Of a stretch of 58,963 nucleotides of DNA, positions 1 to 9,300 are shown one piece after another. Numbering within the stretch: position 1 is the first letter of the stretch; every line of letters begins with the position of its first letter. The stretch is from positions 1-58,963 of the forward strand of contig JASHON010000059.1 of NCBI GenBank assembly GCA_030041095.1, in the 5' to 3' direction. This DNA comes from Terriglobia bacterium (GTDB taxonomy: Bacteria; Acidobacteriota; Terriglobia; UBA7540). The notes under the pieces were generated by a model. That model was not told the origin of the DNA and searched no databases. It saw only the letters and a list, made by a program, of their open reading frames with translations. A program made the position numbers and the translations under genes.

Positions 1-41
1 AAAGCAGTCAGGACGACTACCAACGATATTACGGTGCGCAT
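1..41 (-). CDS. N-terminus of a probable secreted protein (cut by window edge)
   Basis: An ATG at 41 on the minus strand opens a frame reading MRTVISLVVVLTA and runs off the left end. The few visible residues have the short basic start and hydrophobic run of a signal peptide. A purine-rich GAGGGGAA lies a few bases upstream of the ATG and can serve as ribosome binding site. Nothing of the mature protein is visible, so its function is unknown. Confidence 0.45.
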   Translation of the reverse strand, partial: MRTVISLVVVLTA

Positions 42-398
42 TGCTTCCCCTCTAGAACGGCTGGGCAGCAGAGGGCATTCCGGCAACTGCCTATTTCTTC
101 TTACTATTGATCGGCACATTAGCCGGTGAAGTTTAGCCTGCGATCGGTTTCAGCTTAGAACGGGAAATAGGTGAATGCTGACCGGAAGCGGCTCTCCGGC
201 CCCGGCGACCGCGCTGAGTTTTCCTCACCGCGCTCTGCCGTGATTTTCCCGGTCACCCTCCTTCACTGGTGCCTCTGCTTCTCGCGGGCACGGCGAGATG
301 GGAAAGACACCTGCGGGCTGGCGGCGCGGCGTCCCCACAAAAGTCCCCGCAGTCGGGAAAACTCAAGGTTGGAGGCGGTGGTAAGTGATTGAAGAGAC
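42..398. other. Intergenic stretch without recognisable gene
   Basis: Open frames here are short and arginine/serine rich with no family resemblance, and none has a convincing ribosome binding site. I see no RNA gene or terminator. Confidence 0.5.
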
Positions 399-475
<77 letters not shown>

Positions 476-733
476 GAAGAAAGCTTCCTTCGTTTATAAC
501 ACAAGTTGACGGGGGCCCGTTTGCCAGAGAAGTCAGGACCACTGTTTCGAGGATGTTCGTCCGCACGAGGACGGCAACGGACGAACCGGGCCAGCGATCG
601 CAATAAAAGCCTTGGCGCGGAGCCTCGGCCAGCCGACGCCGGCTGCATTACCGGCAACGATTTTTGCACGCCGCAAGAATTGTCAGGAAGTGCCAGAACC
701 GGCAAACAAAGGAAACGATAGTCATTGAAAAGA

Positions 734-809
734 TGGTGCCGCGGGACGGAGTTGAACCGCCGACGCCAGCCTTTTCAGGGCTGCGCTCTACCACCTGAGC
801 TACCGCGGC
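734..809 (-). tRNA. tRNA-Phe (anticodon GAA)
   Basis: The reverse complement begins GCCGCGGTAGCTCAGGTGG and ends in an encoded CCA (734-736). Acceptor GCCGCGG pairs perfectly with CCGCGGC. The anticodon stem CAGCC/GGCTG closes the loop CTGAAAA, giving anticodon GAA. It lies 258 bp from tRNA-Arg on the same strand. No gene is visible between the two. Confidence 0.96.
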
Positions 810-875
810 AACTAACGGTTGGTTTATTTTGACTTTCCGGCGTCGCTCCTGTCAAGAATCGCGAGCTTTTCGAGT

Positions 876-1787
876 TTATCCGGGGATATTCCAACCTTTA
901 CCGCCTTTGTTATCCGGAGAAAGCAGGAACGCTTGGGAAGAGACGCCGTTCCGGCGAAAAATCTCGCGAATGCTCTCGCCGATCACGGAACTGTCCTCGC
1001 TGGCAAGTGCAAGTACGGACGGACCTGCGCCGCTCAGGCACACTCCCAGCAGGCCGGGCGACTTAAGCGCCAGAGCTTCGCGCAGCCCGGGAATTAAAGG
1101 CGCGCGGTAAGGTTGATGCCAGCGATCTTGAAAGAGAAAGGGATGCAATTCCGCCCTGCTCGAAAAAAAGGCCGCTGCGATAACAGCGGCGCGTTGCAGA
1201 TTGTGAACCGCATCCGCGCGAGAGAAACTCTCCGGCAGCGACTGGCGAGTCTGGTCCGTTGAGAGCGGAAAGTCCGGCACGACGACGACAAGCTGCAGCT
1301 CGTCCGGAATGGGGCACGAATACGAAACGATTTTTTCCCCGTCTTGGACGGAAAGAGCGATCCCACCAAGCCACGCCGCCGCCACGTTATCCGGGTGACC
1401 CTCGAGCCGTGCCGCCTGGGAGATGAGATTTTCATCCAGTAAGGCGCGGTCTCGAAGGCCATAGCAGGCCGCAAGCGCGCCGACACGCGCGGCTGCGCTC
1501 GATCCAAGCCCAGCGCCAACGGGGATTTGGTTTTCAATCTCCAGCTCGAATCCACACTGCTTTCCCCAACCGCACAGTGTGTCCTTCATGGTGCGGACAA
1601 TCAGGTTGGTTTCATCGAGGGGAACGCGGTCCGGATTGACGCCCTGATAGCGGACGCTGACCCGCTCGTCGGTGCGGGCGCTGACGTGAAGGTCCAGGTA
1701 CAACCCTACCGCTAATGCCGCGCAATCGAAAAGGCAACCCAAATTAGCGCTGGTTGCCGGCACTCGGATGGAGATATGCTTGGACAT
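876..1787 (-). CDS. thrB: Homoserine kinase
   Basis: Phosphorylates L-homoserine with ATP to O-phosphohomoserine, the substrate of threonine synthase, in the cytoplasm. The 303-residue length is typical. The GHMP-kinase signature is visible: an N-terminal VPATSANLG motif and the glycine/serine-rich ATP loop PVGAGLGSSAA at about residues 89-99, plus a C-terminal LSGAGPS motif. Its ATG overlaps the stop of thrC (shared base at 1787), so the two are probably translationally coupled and share the SAM-responsive leader. No terminator is evident in the 66 bp before tRNA-Phe. Confidence 0.95.
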   Translation of the reverse strand: MSKHISIRVPATSANLGCLFDCAALAVGLYLDLHVSARTDERVSVRYQGVNPDRVPLDETNLIVRTMKDTLCGWGKQCGFELEIENQIPVGAGLGSSAAARVGALAACYGLRDRALLDENLISQAARLEGHPDNVAAAWLGGIALSVQDGEKIVSYSCPIPDELQLVVVVPDFPLSTDQTRQSLPESFSRADAVHNLQRAAVIAAAFFSSRAELHPFLFQDRWHQPYRAPLIPGLREALALKSPGLLGVCLSGAGPSVLALASEDSSVIGESIREIFRRNGVSSQAFLLSPDNKGGKGWNIPG

Positions 1788-3034
1788 CAGACGGCGGCCG
1801 GAGCGGCTTCCGCGACGTAATGCTCCTCAAAATCCGCCAGCTTGGGCCGGATGGCAGACGTCTGGCGCGTCGCGCCGCCGATGGCGGATAGAGTCTTCAA
1901 GCCATTTCCCGTGATGACCAGGACAACCGGTTCGTTGCGGTCCAGCTTTCCACTTTCGATCAACTTGCTGGCCACAGCCACCGTAACTCCACCCGCGGTC
2001 TCCGTAAAGACCCCTTCGGTTTCCGCCAGCAGGCGAATACCCGCCACGATTTCTTCATCGCTCACGTCTTCTCCCGCTCCGCCGGTGGTCAGGATGGTTT
2101 TGACGGCGTAGCGCCCATCCGCTGGATTGCCGATGGCCAGCGATTTGGCTATCGTCTGTGGTTTCACAGGATCGATCTCAGCGACGCCTTTCTTGGCAGC
2201 CATCGCGATCGGCGCGCATCCCGTGGCCTGCGCTCCGAAGAACCGAGTGGGCGCATTCTCCACCCATCCAAGCTTTTTGAGGTCTTCGAACGCTTTGTGG
2301 ATCTTGGTAATGAGCGCGCCTCCAGCCATCGGTACCACAATATTCCGCGGCAAGCGCCAACCAAGCTGCTCGGCAATCTCGTATCCGACGGTCTTGGAGC
2401 CTTCCGCATAATAGGATCTCAGATTCACGTTCACGAAACCCCATGGATATTTCATGGAGATTTCAGCGCACAGCCGGTTCACCTGATCGTAATTGCCGGC
2501 TACCCGTACCACTGTGGCGCCAAACACCTCGGTTGAGAGAATCTTTTCAGCCTCAAGATCTGCAGGAATGAAGATGTACGCGGCTAGACCCGCCACGGCC
2601 GCTTGCGCCGCCACAGCGTTCGCCAGGTTTCCCGTGGAAGAACAACTCACGGTCTGGAAGCCGAATTCCTGAGCCTTACTGAGCGCCACGGCCACAACGC
2701 GATCCTTGAAAGAAAGCGTCGGGTGATTGACTGCATCATTCTTGACGTAAACTTCACAGATGCCCAACTCGCGCGCCAACCGGTCTGCCCGGAAAAGAGG
2801 GGTGAATCCGGTCTGCAGCCCCACGCACGGCTCTCCCTGAAGCGGGAGCAATTCGCGGTAGCGCCACATGGTGGGCGCACGCGAAGCAATATCCTGCCGC
2901 CGCAGGTCGGACCACAGCCGTGGATAATCGTAAACCACCTCGAGCGGAGCCCAACACTCCTCACAGGCGGCGATCGGCTTCAGCTCGTACTGACGGCCAC
3001 ATTCCCTGCACTGAAGACATGTACTGTAACTCAC
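1787..3034 (-). CDS. thrC: Threonine synthase
   Basis: PLP enzyme converting O-phosphohomoserine to threonine and phosphate. The open frame reaches 3079 (GTG), but I chose the GTG at 3034 because a strong AGAGGAGG lies just upstream of it, giving 415 residues. The N-terminus holds a zinc-ribbon-like set of cysteines (C6, C9, C12, C24, C27), as in the long threonine synthases. The PLP lysine sits in SFKDR (about K110), and glycine-rich phosphate-binding segments and a SSTGNLANAV motif follow. It is the first gene of a thrC-thrB operon. A SAM-I riboswitch and terminator lie between promoter and start codon, so expression should fall when S-adenosylmethionine is high. That direction is unexpected for a threonine gene (see findings). 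Confidence 0.95.
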   Translation of the reverse strand: MSYSTCLQCRECGRQYELKPIAACEECWAPLEVVYDYPRLWSDLRRQDIASRAPTMWRYRELLPLQGEPCVGLQTGFTPLFRADRLARELGICEVYVKNDAVNHPTLSFKDRVVAVALSKAQEFGFQTVSCSSTGNLANAVAAQAAVAGLAAYIFIPADLEAEKILSTEVFGATVVRVAGNYDQVNRLCAEISMKYPWGFVNVNLRSYYAEGSKTVGYEIAEQLGWRLPRNIVVPMAGGALITKIHKAFEDLKKLGWVENAPTRFFGAQATGCAPIAMAAKKGVAEIDPVKPQTIAKSLAIGNPADGRYAVKTILTTGGAGEDVSDEEIVAGIRLLAETEGVFTETAGGVTVAVASKLIESGKLDRNEPVVLVITGNGLKTLSAIGGATRQTSAIRPKLADFEEHYVAEAAPAAV

Positions 3035-3121
3035 CGTTCCTCCTCTGATTAACCTGGTCTCATCGAGAGTGGAACGCACAGGCGGGAAAGATAAGGAAAG
3101 TCAGTCCGGAGGCGTATACTG

Positions 3122-3152
3122 CAAAAAAGCCTCCCGACTTACTGGGGAGGCT
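3122..3152 (-). terminator. Intrinsic terminator in the thrC leader
   Basis: On the minus strand AGCCTCCC (3152-3145) pairs with GGGAGGCT (3135-3128) around an 8-base loop, followed by a T run (3128-3123). It lies directly after the riboswitch P1 helix and about 90 bases before thrC, which is the standard position for a riboswitch expression platform. Confidence 0.88.
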
Positions 3153-3174
3153 CTGTAAAGACCATAACGGCCCC

Positions 3175-3281
3175 TCTCATCTTCCCCAATACCGGGCAGG
3201 AGTTGGCACCTGACCTCCGGTCTAACTCGGAGCGGTTGCCGTGGCGTCGTCGGGCCCGTCCCTCGGCCACTCTAGATGAGA
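3175..3281 (-). promoter_or_regulatory. SAM-I (S-box) riboswitch upstream of thrC
   Basis: On the minus strand the aptamer starts with P1 strand CTCATCT (3280-3274) and AGAG. It then shows the conserved S-box blocks GAGGGA, GGCCC, CGGCAACC and GGTGCCAACTCC, and closes with AGATGAG (3182-3176), which pairs with the P1 5' strand. Spacing and order match the SAM-I consensus. A terminator hairpin with a T tract follows immediately. S-box RNAs of this layout normally terminate transcription when SAM is bound. Confidence 0.92.
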
Positions 3282-3319
3282 TTCAGGGATGCTGAATCGA
3301 TATTCAATTGTAAACGCTC

Positions 3320-3348
3320 ATCATAGGGCCGGGAAACGCCCATGTCAA
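3320..3348 (-). promoter_or_regulatory. Promoter of the thrC-thrB operon
   Basis: Minus-strand TTGACA (3348-3343), 17-bp spacer, then TATGAT (3325-3320). Transcription would start near 3313, about 30 bases before the riboswitch P1 helix. Confidence 0.75.
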
Positions 3349-3372
3349 GCAAAAATCGCGCGAAGTTCGCTT

Positions 3373-3418
3373 GAGATACAATATCTCGTTTGAAAACTGG
3401 ATTCGGTCGGCGTATGAT
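3373..3418 (+). promoter_or_regulatory. Promoter and dyad upstream of the metallothionein gene
   Basis: TTGAAA (3390-3395), 17-bp spacer and TATGAT (3413-3418) form a good sigma-70-type promoter facing the metallothionein gene. Directly upstream is a perfect dyad, GAGATA-CAA-TATCTC (3373-3387), a plausible operator. The divergent thrC promoter lies 25 bp away. Confidence 0.6.
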
Positions 3419-3506
3419 TTGCTCACGTACATTCCATCTCAATAAGCCGGGTCTCGGCCTTGACCGCTCCGCTCGTAGGAGGCGCGGACCCAGGGAGGCA
3501 TTTGCT

Positions 3507-3680
3507 ATGGCCGACGAAAAAGTCAAGAAATGCGCACACCCCGCGTGCAGTTGTCAGGTGGACAAAGGCAAAAGATACTGTTGCGACTATTGTCATGATG
3601 CTGGCCACTCGCTCGAGATTTCTTGCAATTGCCGGCATCCCGAATGCGCAGCGAAGAGCGTCGCCGCAGTCGGCACATAG
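3507..3680 (+). CDS. Small bacterial metallothionein
   Basis: A 57-residue cysteine-rich protein expected to bind Zn, Cd or Cu in the cytoplasm. It has nine cysteines (9, 14, 16, 25, 26, 29, 40, 42, 47) and four histidines (11, 30, 34, 44). They are arranged as CAHPACSCQV, KRYCCDYCHDAGH and CNCRHPECA, which matches the SmtA/BmtA layout including the central KxYC segment. The start is set by GGGAGG eight bases before ATG; the open frame upstream to 3390 is not protein-like. The gene stands alone with its own promoter. No ArsR/SmtB regulator is adjacent. Confidence 0.85.
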   Translation: MADEKVKKCAHPACSCQVDKGKRYCCDYCHDAGHSLEISCNCRHPECAAKSVAAVGT

Positions 3681-4099
3681 CGACGAGCGTCCAAATACCG
3701 CTGCCGGTTGATTCCGGATAACCCAGGATCCGTGCGCCTGAAACGTGGGCGGCAGGGCCAGGCGGCGCAAGTTCCCTCCCCTTATTCACGGCTAAGCGCG
3801 CTCCCGGCCCACGCCACAGAATCTCCCCTGGTCCTGGCAAATACCCGGACGCGACGCGGTGCAAAATCATTCCAGAAAATCAGCGACGTTCACGGACGCC
3901 CTCAATTAAAACAAATTCATCCGGCAAAGCTCCGTATAATATTGTCCGTCTTGACAATATATCGGGTGCGTTCCATGATGACATTCGTCAGTCAGGTTGC
4001 AGAGCTCAGCAGCCAGCACTCTGCCAACAAGTTTCGGAACGGATCTGCGCCCTGCGCTGACCACCTGCCGTTCGTGACCGGTGGTCGAGCAAGCTCTCG
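3681..4099. other. Leader region before the T6SS genes
   Basis: There is no convincing gene. It holds the dyad and promoter described at 3939-3979. A 42-codon frame (3975-4103) starts ATGATG and its TGA overlaps the tssK ATG. Because tssK lacks an obvious ribosome binding site, that short frame could act as a coupled leader, but it resembles no protein family. Confidence 0.4.
3939..3979 (+). promoter_or_regulatory. Palindromic operator and candidate promoter for the T6SS module
   Basis: ATATTGTC (3939-3946), six bases, then GACAATAT (3953-3960) form a perfect 8-bp inverted repeat. It covers a consensus TTGACA (3951-3956), which is followed after 17 bp by CATGAT (3974-3979). A repressor bound to the dyad would block the -35 box. 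Confidence 0.5.
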
Positions 4100-5455
4100 A
4101 TGAAGAATCTCTCCAAAGTCGTATGGTCTGAGGGAATGTATCTCGCCACTCATCATTTCCAGGCCCAAAACCGGTACTTTGAAGATCTCATCGATTTCAC
4201 TCTTTCGAACTTGTGCTTTGAACCGTATGGATTTGTTGCCTACGAGCTGGATGCCGACGCCTTGGTTAACGGGACAGTTTCGCTGGTTCACGCACGCGGA
4301 GCGTTCCCCGACGGCCTCGTTTTCCACATGCCGGAAAGCGATCCATTGCCGGCGCCGCGAGAGATCGGCGGCCTCTTTCCCCCGGCTGCGCCCTTTCTGA
4401 ACGTGGCGCTGACGGTTCCGTCTTACCTGCCCGACGGGCTGAACTGCCTAATCTCAGTGAACGGAGCGGATGCCCGCGTGCGCTATGTCGCGCGGCCACA
4501 GTCGTTGCCGGACGAGAACACCGGGCGCGATGAGAAAACTCTGCAGCTCGCCGCCAAGAACATCCGCATCAGCGTGGAACCAGAGAGCACCGAAGCCATG
4601 AGCGTTTTGCCCCTGGCGCGCATCATCCGCGACGGTTCGGGGCGGTTCATCTACGATTCTGCTTTCATTCCTCCCTGCCTTGACTTTGCGGCGAGCCCAC
4701 GGCTGGCGCGGCTTCTGCGCAAGCTAGTGGAAGAGTTGGAGGAACGGAGCGCCTCGCTTTCAGGCACGGGACAGCGGAGAGGAACGTTTTCCGCGGGGCT
4801 TTCCGCGCAGGATGTGGCGAATTTCTGGTACCTGCATGCGCTCAATTCCAGCCTCGCGCCCTTGCGTCACCTTTATCTTGCCCGGCGCGGTCATCCGGAA
4901 GAGCTTTACATCGAATTGGCGCGGCTGGCCGGCGCGCTTTCCACATTCAAGGCGGACTCACACCCGCGCGCGATTCCGCTTTACGATCATCGCAAGCTGG
5001 AACAATGCTTCTCTGATCTCGAGGCGTACATTCGCACTCACTTGATCACCATATTTCCCCAAAACTGCGTCCCCATTCCGCTCAAACAGGCTGCGCCGTC
5101 TTTTTACGAAGGTGACGTTCAGGATGCGCGTTGCCTGGACCGCGCCCGTTGGATTTTCAGTATCCATTCGGAGATAGGTGAAGTCGAGCTGATCTCTCTA
5201 ACGCCACAGCTCGTTAAAATCTGTTCAGCCCAGTTCGTGGGAGAGCTGGTAAAGCGCGCAGTCCCGGGACTCACGCTCACGCACCTTCCCACCCCGCCGG
5301 CCGCCGCGTCACCAAGGGTCACGAATCAATATTTTGGCATTAACCGCGCCGGCCCGTGTTGGGAGCATGTCGTCAAAACGCGCAAGGTGGGCATCTACGT
5401 TCCCGGGGAAATTCCCGATCCGGAACTTGAATTGCTCGTGCTTTTGGAGGGGTGA
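4100..5455 (+). CDS. tssK: Type VI secretion baseplate subunit TssK
   Basis: TssK links the T6SS baseplate wedge to the TssJLM membrane complex. The 451-residue length is typical. The N-terminus carries the family hallmark VVWSEGMYLATHHFQAQNRYFE, and the protein continues through the usual N-terminal shell, helical middle and C-terminal domain (GINRAGPCWEHVVKTRKVGIYVP). No strong ribosome binding site precedes the ATG; a short upstream frame ends across it. It is first in a run with tssL, tssM and a Ser/Thr kinase. The sheath genes tssB and tssC, hcp, vgrG, tssF and tssG, and clpV are not in the window. Confidence 0.9.
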   Translation: MKNLSKVVWSEGMYLATHHFQAQNRYFEDLIDFTLSNLCFEPYGFVAYELDADALVNGTVSLVHARGAFPDGLVFHMPESDPLPAPREIGGLFPPAAPFLNVALTVPSYLPDGLNCLISVNGADARVRYVARPQSLPDENTGRDEKTLQLAAKNIRISVEPESTEAMSVLPLARIIRDGSGRFIYDSAFIPPCLDFAASPRLARLLRKLVEELEERSASLSGTGQRRGTFSAGLSAQDVANFWYLHALNSSLAPLRHLYLARRGHPEELYIELARLAGALSTFKADSHPRAIPLYDHRKLEQCFSDLEAYIRTHLITIFPQNCVPIPLKQAAPSFYEGDVQDARCLDRARWIFSIHSEIGEVELISLTPQLVKICSAQFVGELVKRAVPGLTLTHLPTPPAAASPRVTNQYFGINRAGPCWEHVVKTRKVGIYVPGEIPDPELELLVLLEG

Positions 5456-5467
5456 TGGCCGTTTACG

Positions 5468-5602
5468 ATGAGGGGTAACTCTCCAGCCGTAGTTCCGATG
5501 CTCAAGTTGCCTATTCTTCGCGGGCGCCGCAGAGCGACAGGACCAGCCAGCACAAAACCGAAGACGGAGATCGTTTTCGCGAGGCCAACGCCGTCCACTT
5601 GA
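5468..5602 (+). CDS. Possible 44-residue protein between tssK and tssL
   Basis: An ATG 12 bp after the tssK stop opens a 44-codon frame rich in arginine, proline and threonine (MRGNSPAVVP at the start, ARPTPST at the end). It fills most of the 162-bp gap. No domain is recognisable, there is no clear ribosome binding site, and it may be chance. Confidence 0.2.
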   Translation: MRGNSPAVVPMLKLPILRGRRRATGPASTKPKTEIVFARPTPST

Positions 5603-5617
5603 ACGTAGGGAGACTCT

Positions 5618-6310
5618 ATGCCGCAGCAGCGCTCTGAGAATCTGGCCCTTATTTATCAGGAGCTCTTCACGGTGATTGTCCGCGTCCGCTCCAACCGCCA
5701 GGCGGCCCATGACGCCGAATCGTTTCGCGCGAATATGCGCGCCGCGCTGAAGAGCGCGGAGCAGGCCAGCCTTGCCCGCGGCTACAATCCGCAGGATACG
5801 CGGCTCGCTTCGTTTGCCGTTGTCGCTCTGCTCGATGAAAGCATCCTGAACTCCCGGAATCCGATTTTTGCCGATTGGGCGCGGAAACCTTTGCAGGAGG
5901 AACTTTTCGGCGGGCACGTTGCCGGCGAGATTTTCTTCCAGAGCCTGGACCGGTTGCTGGGAGGCAAGGACTCGAGCGAGCTTGCAGACCTGCTGGAGGT
6001 ATATGCTCTTTGCCTGTTGCTCGGCTATCGTGGCCGCTACGGCATTAGCGGGCCAGAAGCGCTGCGCGGGTATAAGGACGCGGCCACGGAAAAGATACGG
6101 CGTATTCGCGGGCCTATAGGGCCATTTTCTGCCGCGTGGGCGAACGTCTTGCAGGCCGCGCCCGTGCGCCACCGGGACCCGTGGGTTCGCCGCCTTGTTT
6201 ATGCGGCGGTAGCCACAGCCATTCTGGCGGTGGCATTGTTTGTAGGCTTTAAGTTGTCGCTCCATTCAGGCGCGGCGGATATTGCTGTCGCGTCGGAAGG
6301 AAGCCGGTAG
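5618..6310 (+). CDS. tssL: T6SS inner-membrane protein TssL (DotU/IcmH family)
   Basis: Part of the T6SS trans-envelope complex, binding TssM and contacting the baseplate through TssK. It has 230 residues. The cytoplasmic DotU domain shows the conserved blocks ASFAVVALLDESIL, ARKPLQEELFGGHVAGE and LLLGYRGRYG. One membrane helix lies near the C-terminus (about residues 191-211), followed by a short periplasmic tail. There is no fused OmpA-like peptidoglycan-binding domain, so wall anchoring must come from another protein. The tssM ATG begins 8 bp after its stop. Confidence 0.9.
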   Translation: MPQQRSENLALIYQELFTVIVRVRSNRQAAHDAESFRANMRAALKSAEQASLARGYNPQDTRLASFAVVALLDESILNSRNPIFADWARKPLQEELFGGHVAGEIFFQSLDRLLGGKDSSELADLLEVYALCLLLGYRGRYGISGPEALRGYKDAATEKIRRIRGPIGPFSAAWANVLQAAPVRHRDPWVRRLVYAAVATAILAVALFVGFKLSLHSGAADIAVASEGSR

Positions 6311-6318
6311 GGGACCTG

Positions 6319-9300
6319 ATGAAAAAAAACGGATTTGCGGCTGGCGTCTTCGCCATTTTTCTCATCATCGGGGCGCTCGCAGCCACTCTGCTTCACTTGC
6401 ATGGCGCGAATTTCTGGATTCTATTTGGCGCGTTTGCGGCCCTGGGACTTGTTGGAGCAGGTTTTCTGCTCTGGTGGATGGGGGCGCGACCGGGCGCCGC
6501 GCCAGCCGCGGCGGACGCTGCCGGCGTGCCTGCAGGAGTGGAAGGAGAACAGGAAGTCGATCTGCTTGTCCGCCAGGCGGAGTTGCGGTTGAAATCTTCA
6601 AAGCTGGGCCGGCAGGCAACGCTCGACCGCTTTCCTGTGATTCTGCTGATGGGTGAAACCGGCGGGGGCAAGACGAGCGTCGTTCAAGCGTCAAACCTCG
6701 ATCCGGAATTGCTCGCCGGCCAAGTCTCTCGGGACAACCAGGTGGTTCCTACGCGCTCGGTGAATCTGTGGTTCGCGCGGCAAGCGATCTTCGCGGAAGC
6801 GGGCGGCGGCTTATTGGCTGCTCCTGCTTCGTGGGCGCGCCTGGTTCGCCGGATCGCTCCGCAGGGGCTACAATCCATCGTCAGCCGCCAGGAGTCCGCG
6901 CGCGCCGCCGTGGTTTGCGTCAGCCTGGAAAGCGTCCTCCAAGGCAGCGCAGCACAGGCGCTCGCGCCACTACGCGCGCGTCTTGACGAAGGCTCGCGGC
7001 GGCTCGGCATCAGTTTGCCTGTCTACGTTCTGTTTACGAAAATCGATCGCGTTCCGTTTTTTGCCGAATACGCGGAAAACCTCACGCCGGCCGAGGCCAA
7101 CGAAGTGTTGGGCACTACAATTCCCACCCTCGCCCAAACCACAAGCGGCATCTATGCCGAGCAAGAAACGCAGCGCTTGACGGCGGCGCTTGATGAATTG
7201 TTCTTTTCGCTCAGCGACCATCGCGTGGACCTCCTCGGCCGCGAGCACAAGGCGGAGAGGCTGCCAGGAATCTATGAATTCCCCCGCGAGTTTCGCAAGA
7301 TGCGCAACACGCTGGTCCAGTTCATGGTGGATCTTTGCCGGCCCAGCCAACTCACCACAAGTCCGTTTCTTCGCGGGTTCTATTTCACAGGACTTCGCTC
7401 CGTCCTTGCGGAAGCGCCGCCGGCCGCTGAAGCCGCCCCAGCTCCGCCACCTGCTCCAGCCGCCGATACGGCCATCGGGGCTACGCGCGTCTTTGACGTA
7501 GGCCAATTGCAGCGCCTGGCACAGCAGCCTTCGCGTGGAGCGGAGGGAGGGGCTGGCGCCACGCGGGTGTTCGATCTGCGGGCGCAGGGCGGATCTGCAT
7601 TCCGCAGTAAGTTGTTGCAACAACCCGTCTTCCTCGGGCAGCTTTTCCACGAGATTATCTTGAAAGACCGCGCGGGCCTCGCCACCAGCGGTGCGAGCGC
7701 GCGGGTGAGCTTCTGGCGGAGGCTTCTACTGGCTTGCGCGGCTGCCGTATGCATCATTCTTGGCGTTGGCTTCCTCATTTCTTATCTCGGCAATCGCGGC
7801 CTTGAGTCCGCAATAGGCCGTGCGGCTGCGGCCGCTCCGGCCAGTGCTAATGCCTCCCTGCCCAATTCGCTTCAGCAGCTCGAAAGCCTGCGCAAACCAC
7901 TCGTCAAGATCGGCAATTACAACCAGAATGGCGCGCCATGGCATTTGCGTTGGGGATTGTTTGCCGGCCCGGAGCTTTATCCAGCGGCGTGCAGCGCTTA
8001 CGCACAGCGGTTCAAAACGGTGCTGCTCGACCCGACGCAAGCGGCCATGGTCAGTAGTTTGATGGCATTGCCCACGGCGCCTTCTCTCACACCCGCACCT
8101 CCGCGAGGCGGGAAAGAGGCGGAGGGAACAAGTGCTGCGGGAGGCGCCAACGATTACGGCACGGCCTACGACGTGCTCAGAGCTTATTTGATTACAACCA
8201 CGAACCCTCAAGAAAGCACCGAAGGTTTTCTGGCGCCGGAACTTTACAAAATATGGACGCAGACGGGCTCGGTCGATCCGCAATCCTCCGAACTGGCGCG
8301 CACCCAGTTCGATTTTTACAGCACCGCGCTCCCCTCGAGCGCGCGCCTCGGGGATTCTCAATGCTTTGCTTCCAATGCAGATGCGGACGTCGTGGCTCAC
8401 GCGCGCGCTTATTTGAATCAATTTCCGCCTGAAGACCGTGTTTATCGCGCGATGCTGGCGGACGTCACGCGAAACAGCGCGCCCATCATCTTCAGCCGCG
8501 AATATCCGAATTCAGCCGATGTCGTGACGGACTCGGCAGAAGTCTCAGGGGCCTATACGCAAGCGGGCTGGAACCTGATGCAGAAGATCCTTCAAAACCC
8601 GGAACCTTATATGAAAGGCGAGCCATGGGTGCTGGGCACACAAGTGACGGGAAGCCTCGATCCCATTACGCTCGCTCGGGAAATGGGCCAACGCTATCAG
8701 ACGGAATTCGTCGATGCCTGGCGCAAGTTTCTGGCTGCGGGAAGAGTGGTTCCGTACGGGGATCTGGCTGACGCGCGCGGCAAGCTTGGTATTTTGACAA
8801 GCAACACCTCGCCGTTGCTCGAGCTTTTCTGGCTGGTTTCCAATAACGTTTCAGTGAACCCGAACGCGGCCGCGGAGTTCCAGCCGGTGGCAAAGGTCGT
8901 GCCTGCTTCCCAGCAGGCGCAATACGTCTCCTCGTCAAACCAAAACTATCTCGGCGCACTTTTGAATTTGAAAAGCTCACTCGACCAGTTTGCGCAGCAG
9001 TTCCAGTCCGGCCAAGCGGGGATACTGAACGCCAGCGCATCCAGTCCCGTTACAGCCAGCGCATCGCAAGCCACTACCGTGGCCGAGCAAATGGCCATGG
9101 GCTTTACGCCCGATCCCAGGGGACACGTGGACGATCTTGTCAAGCGGCTGATGCTTGAGCCGATTACCAACGTTCAAGCGGCTCTGCCCAAACCCGGCCA
9201 GGCGCTGAACGCCCAGGGGCGGTCGCTGTGCGCACAGTATGACTCGCTGGCCCGCAAATATCCTTTCAGCTCGAATCCGCGCAGCCCGGCGGCTACGGTC

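Noticed and set aside
3035-3079. Upstream GTG start for threonine synthase
   Set aside because: The GTG at 3034 has a strong Shine-Dalgarno; the longer form does not and adds residues outside the family start.
5309-6265. 318-codon minus-strand frame opposite tssL
   Set aside because: Shadow of tssL and the end of tssK; no ribosome binding site or conserved motif.
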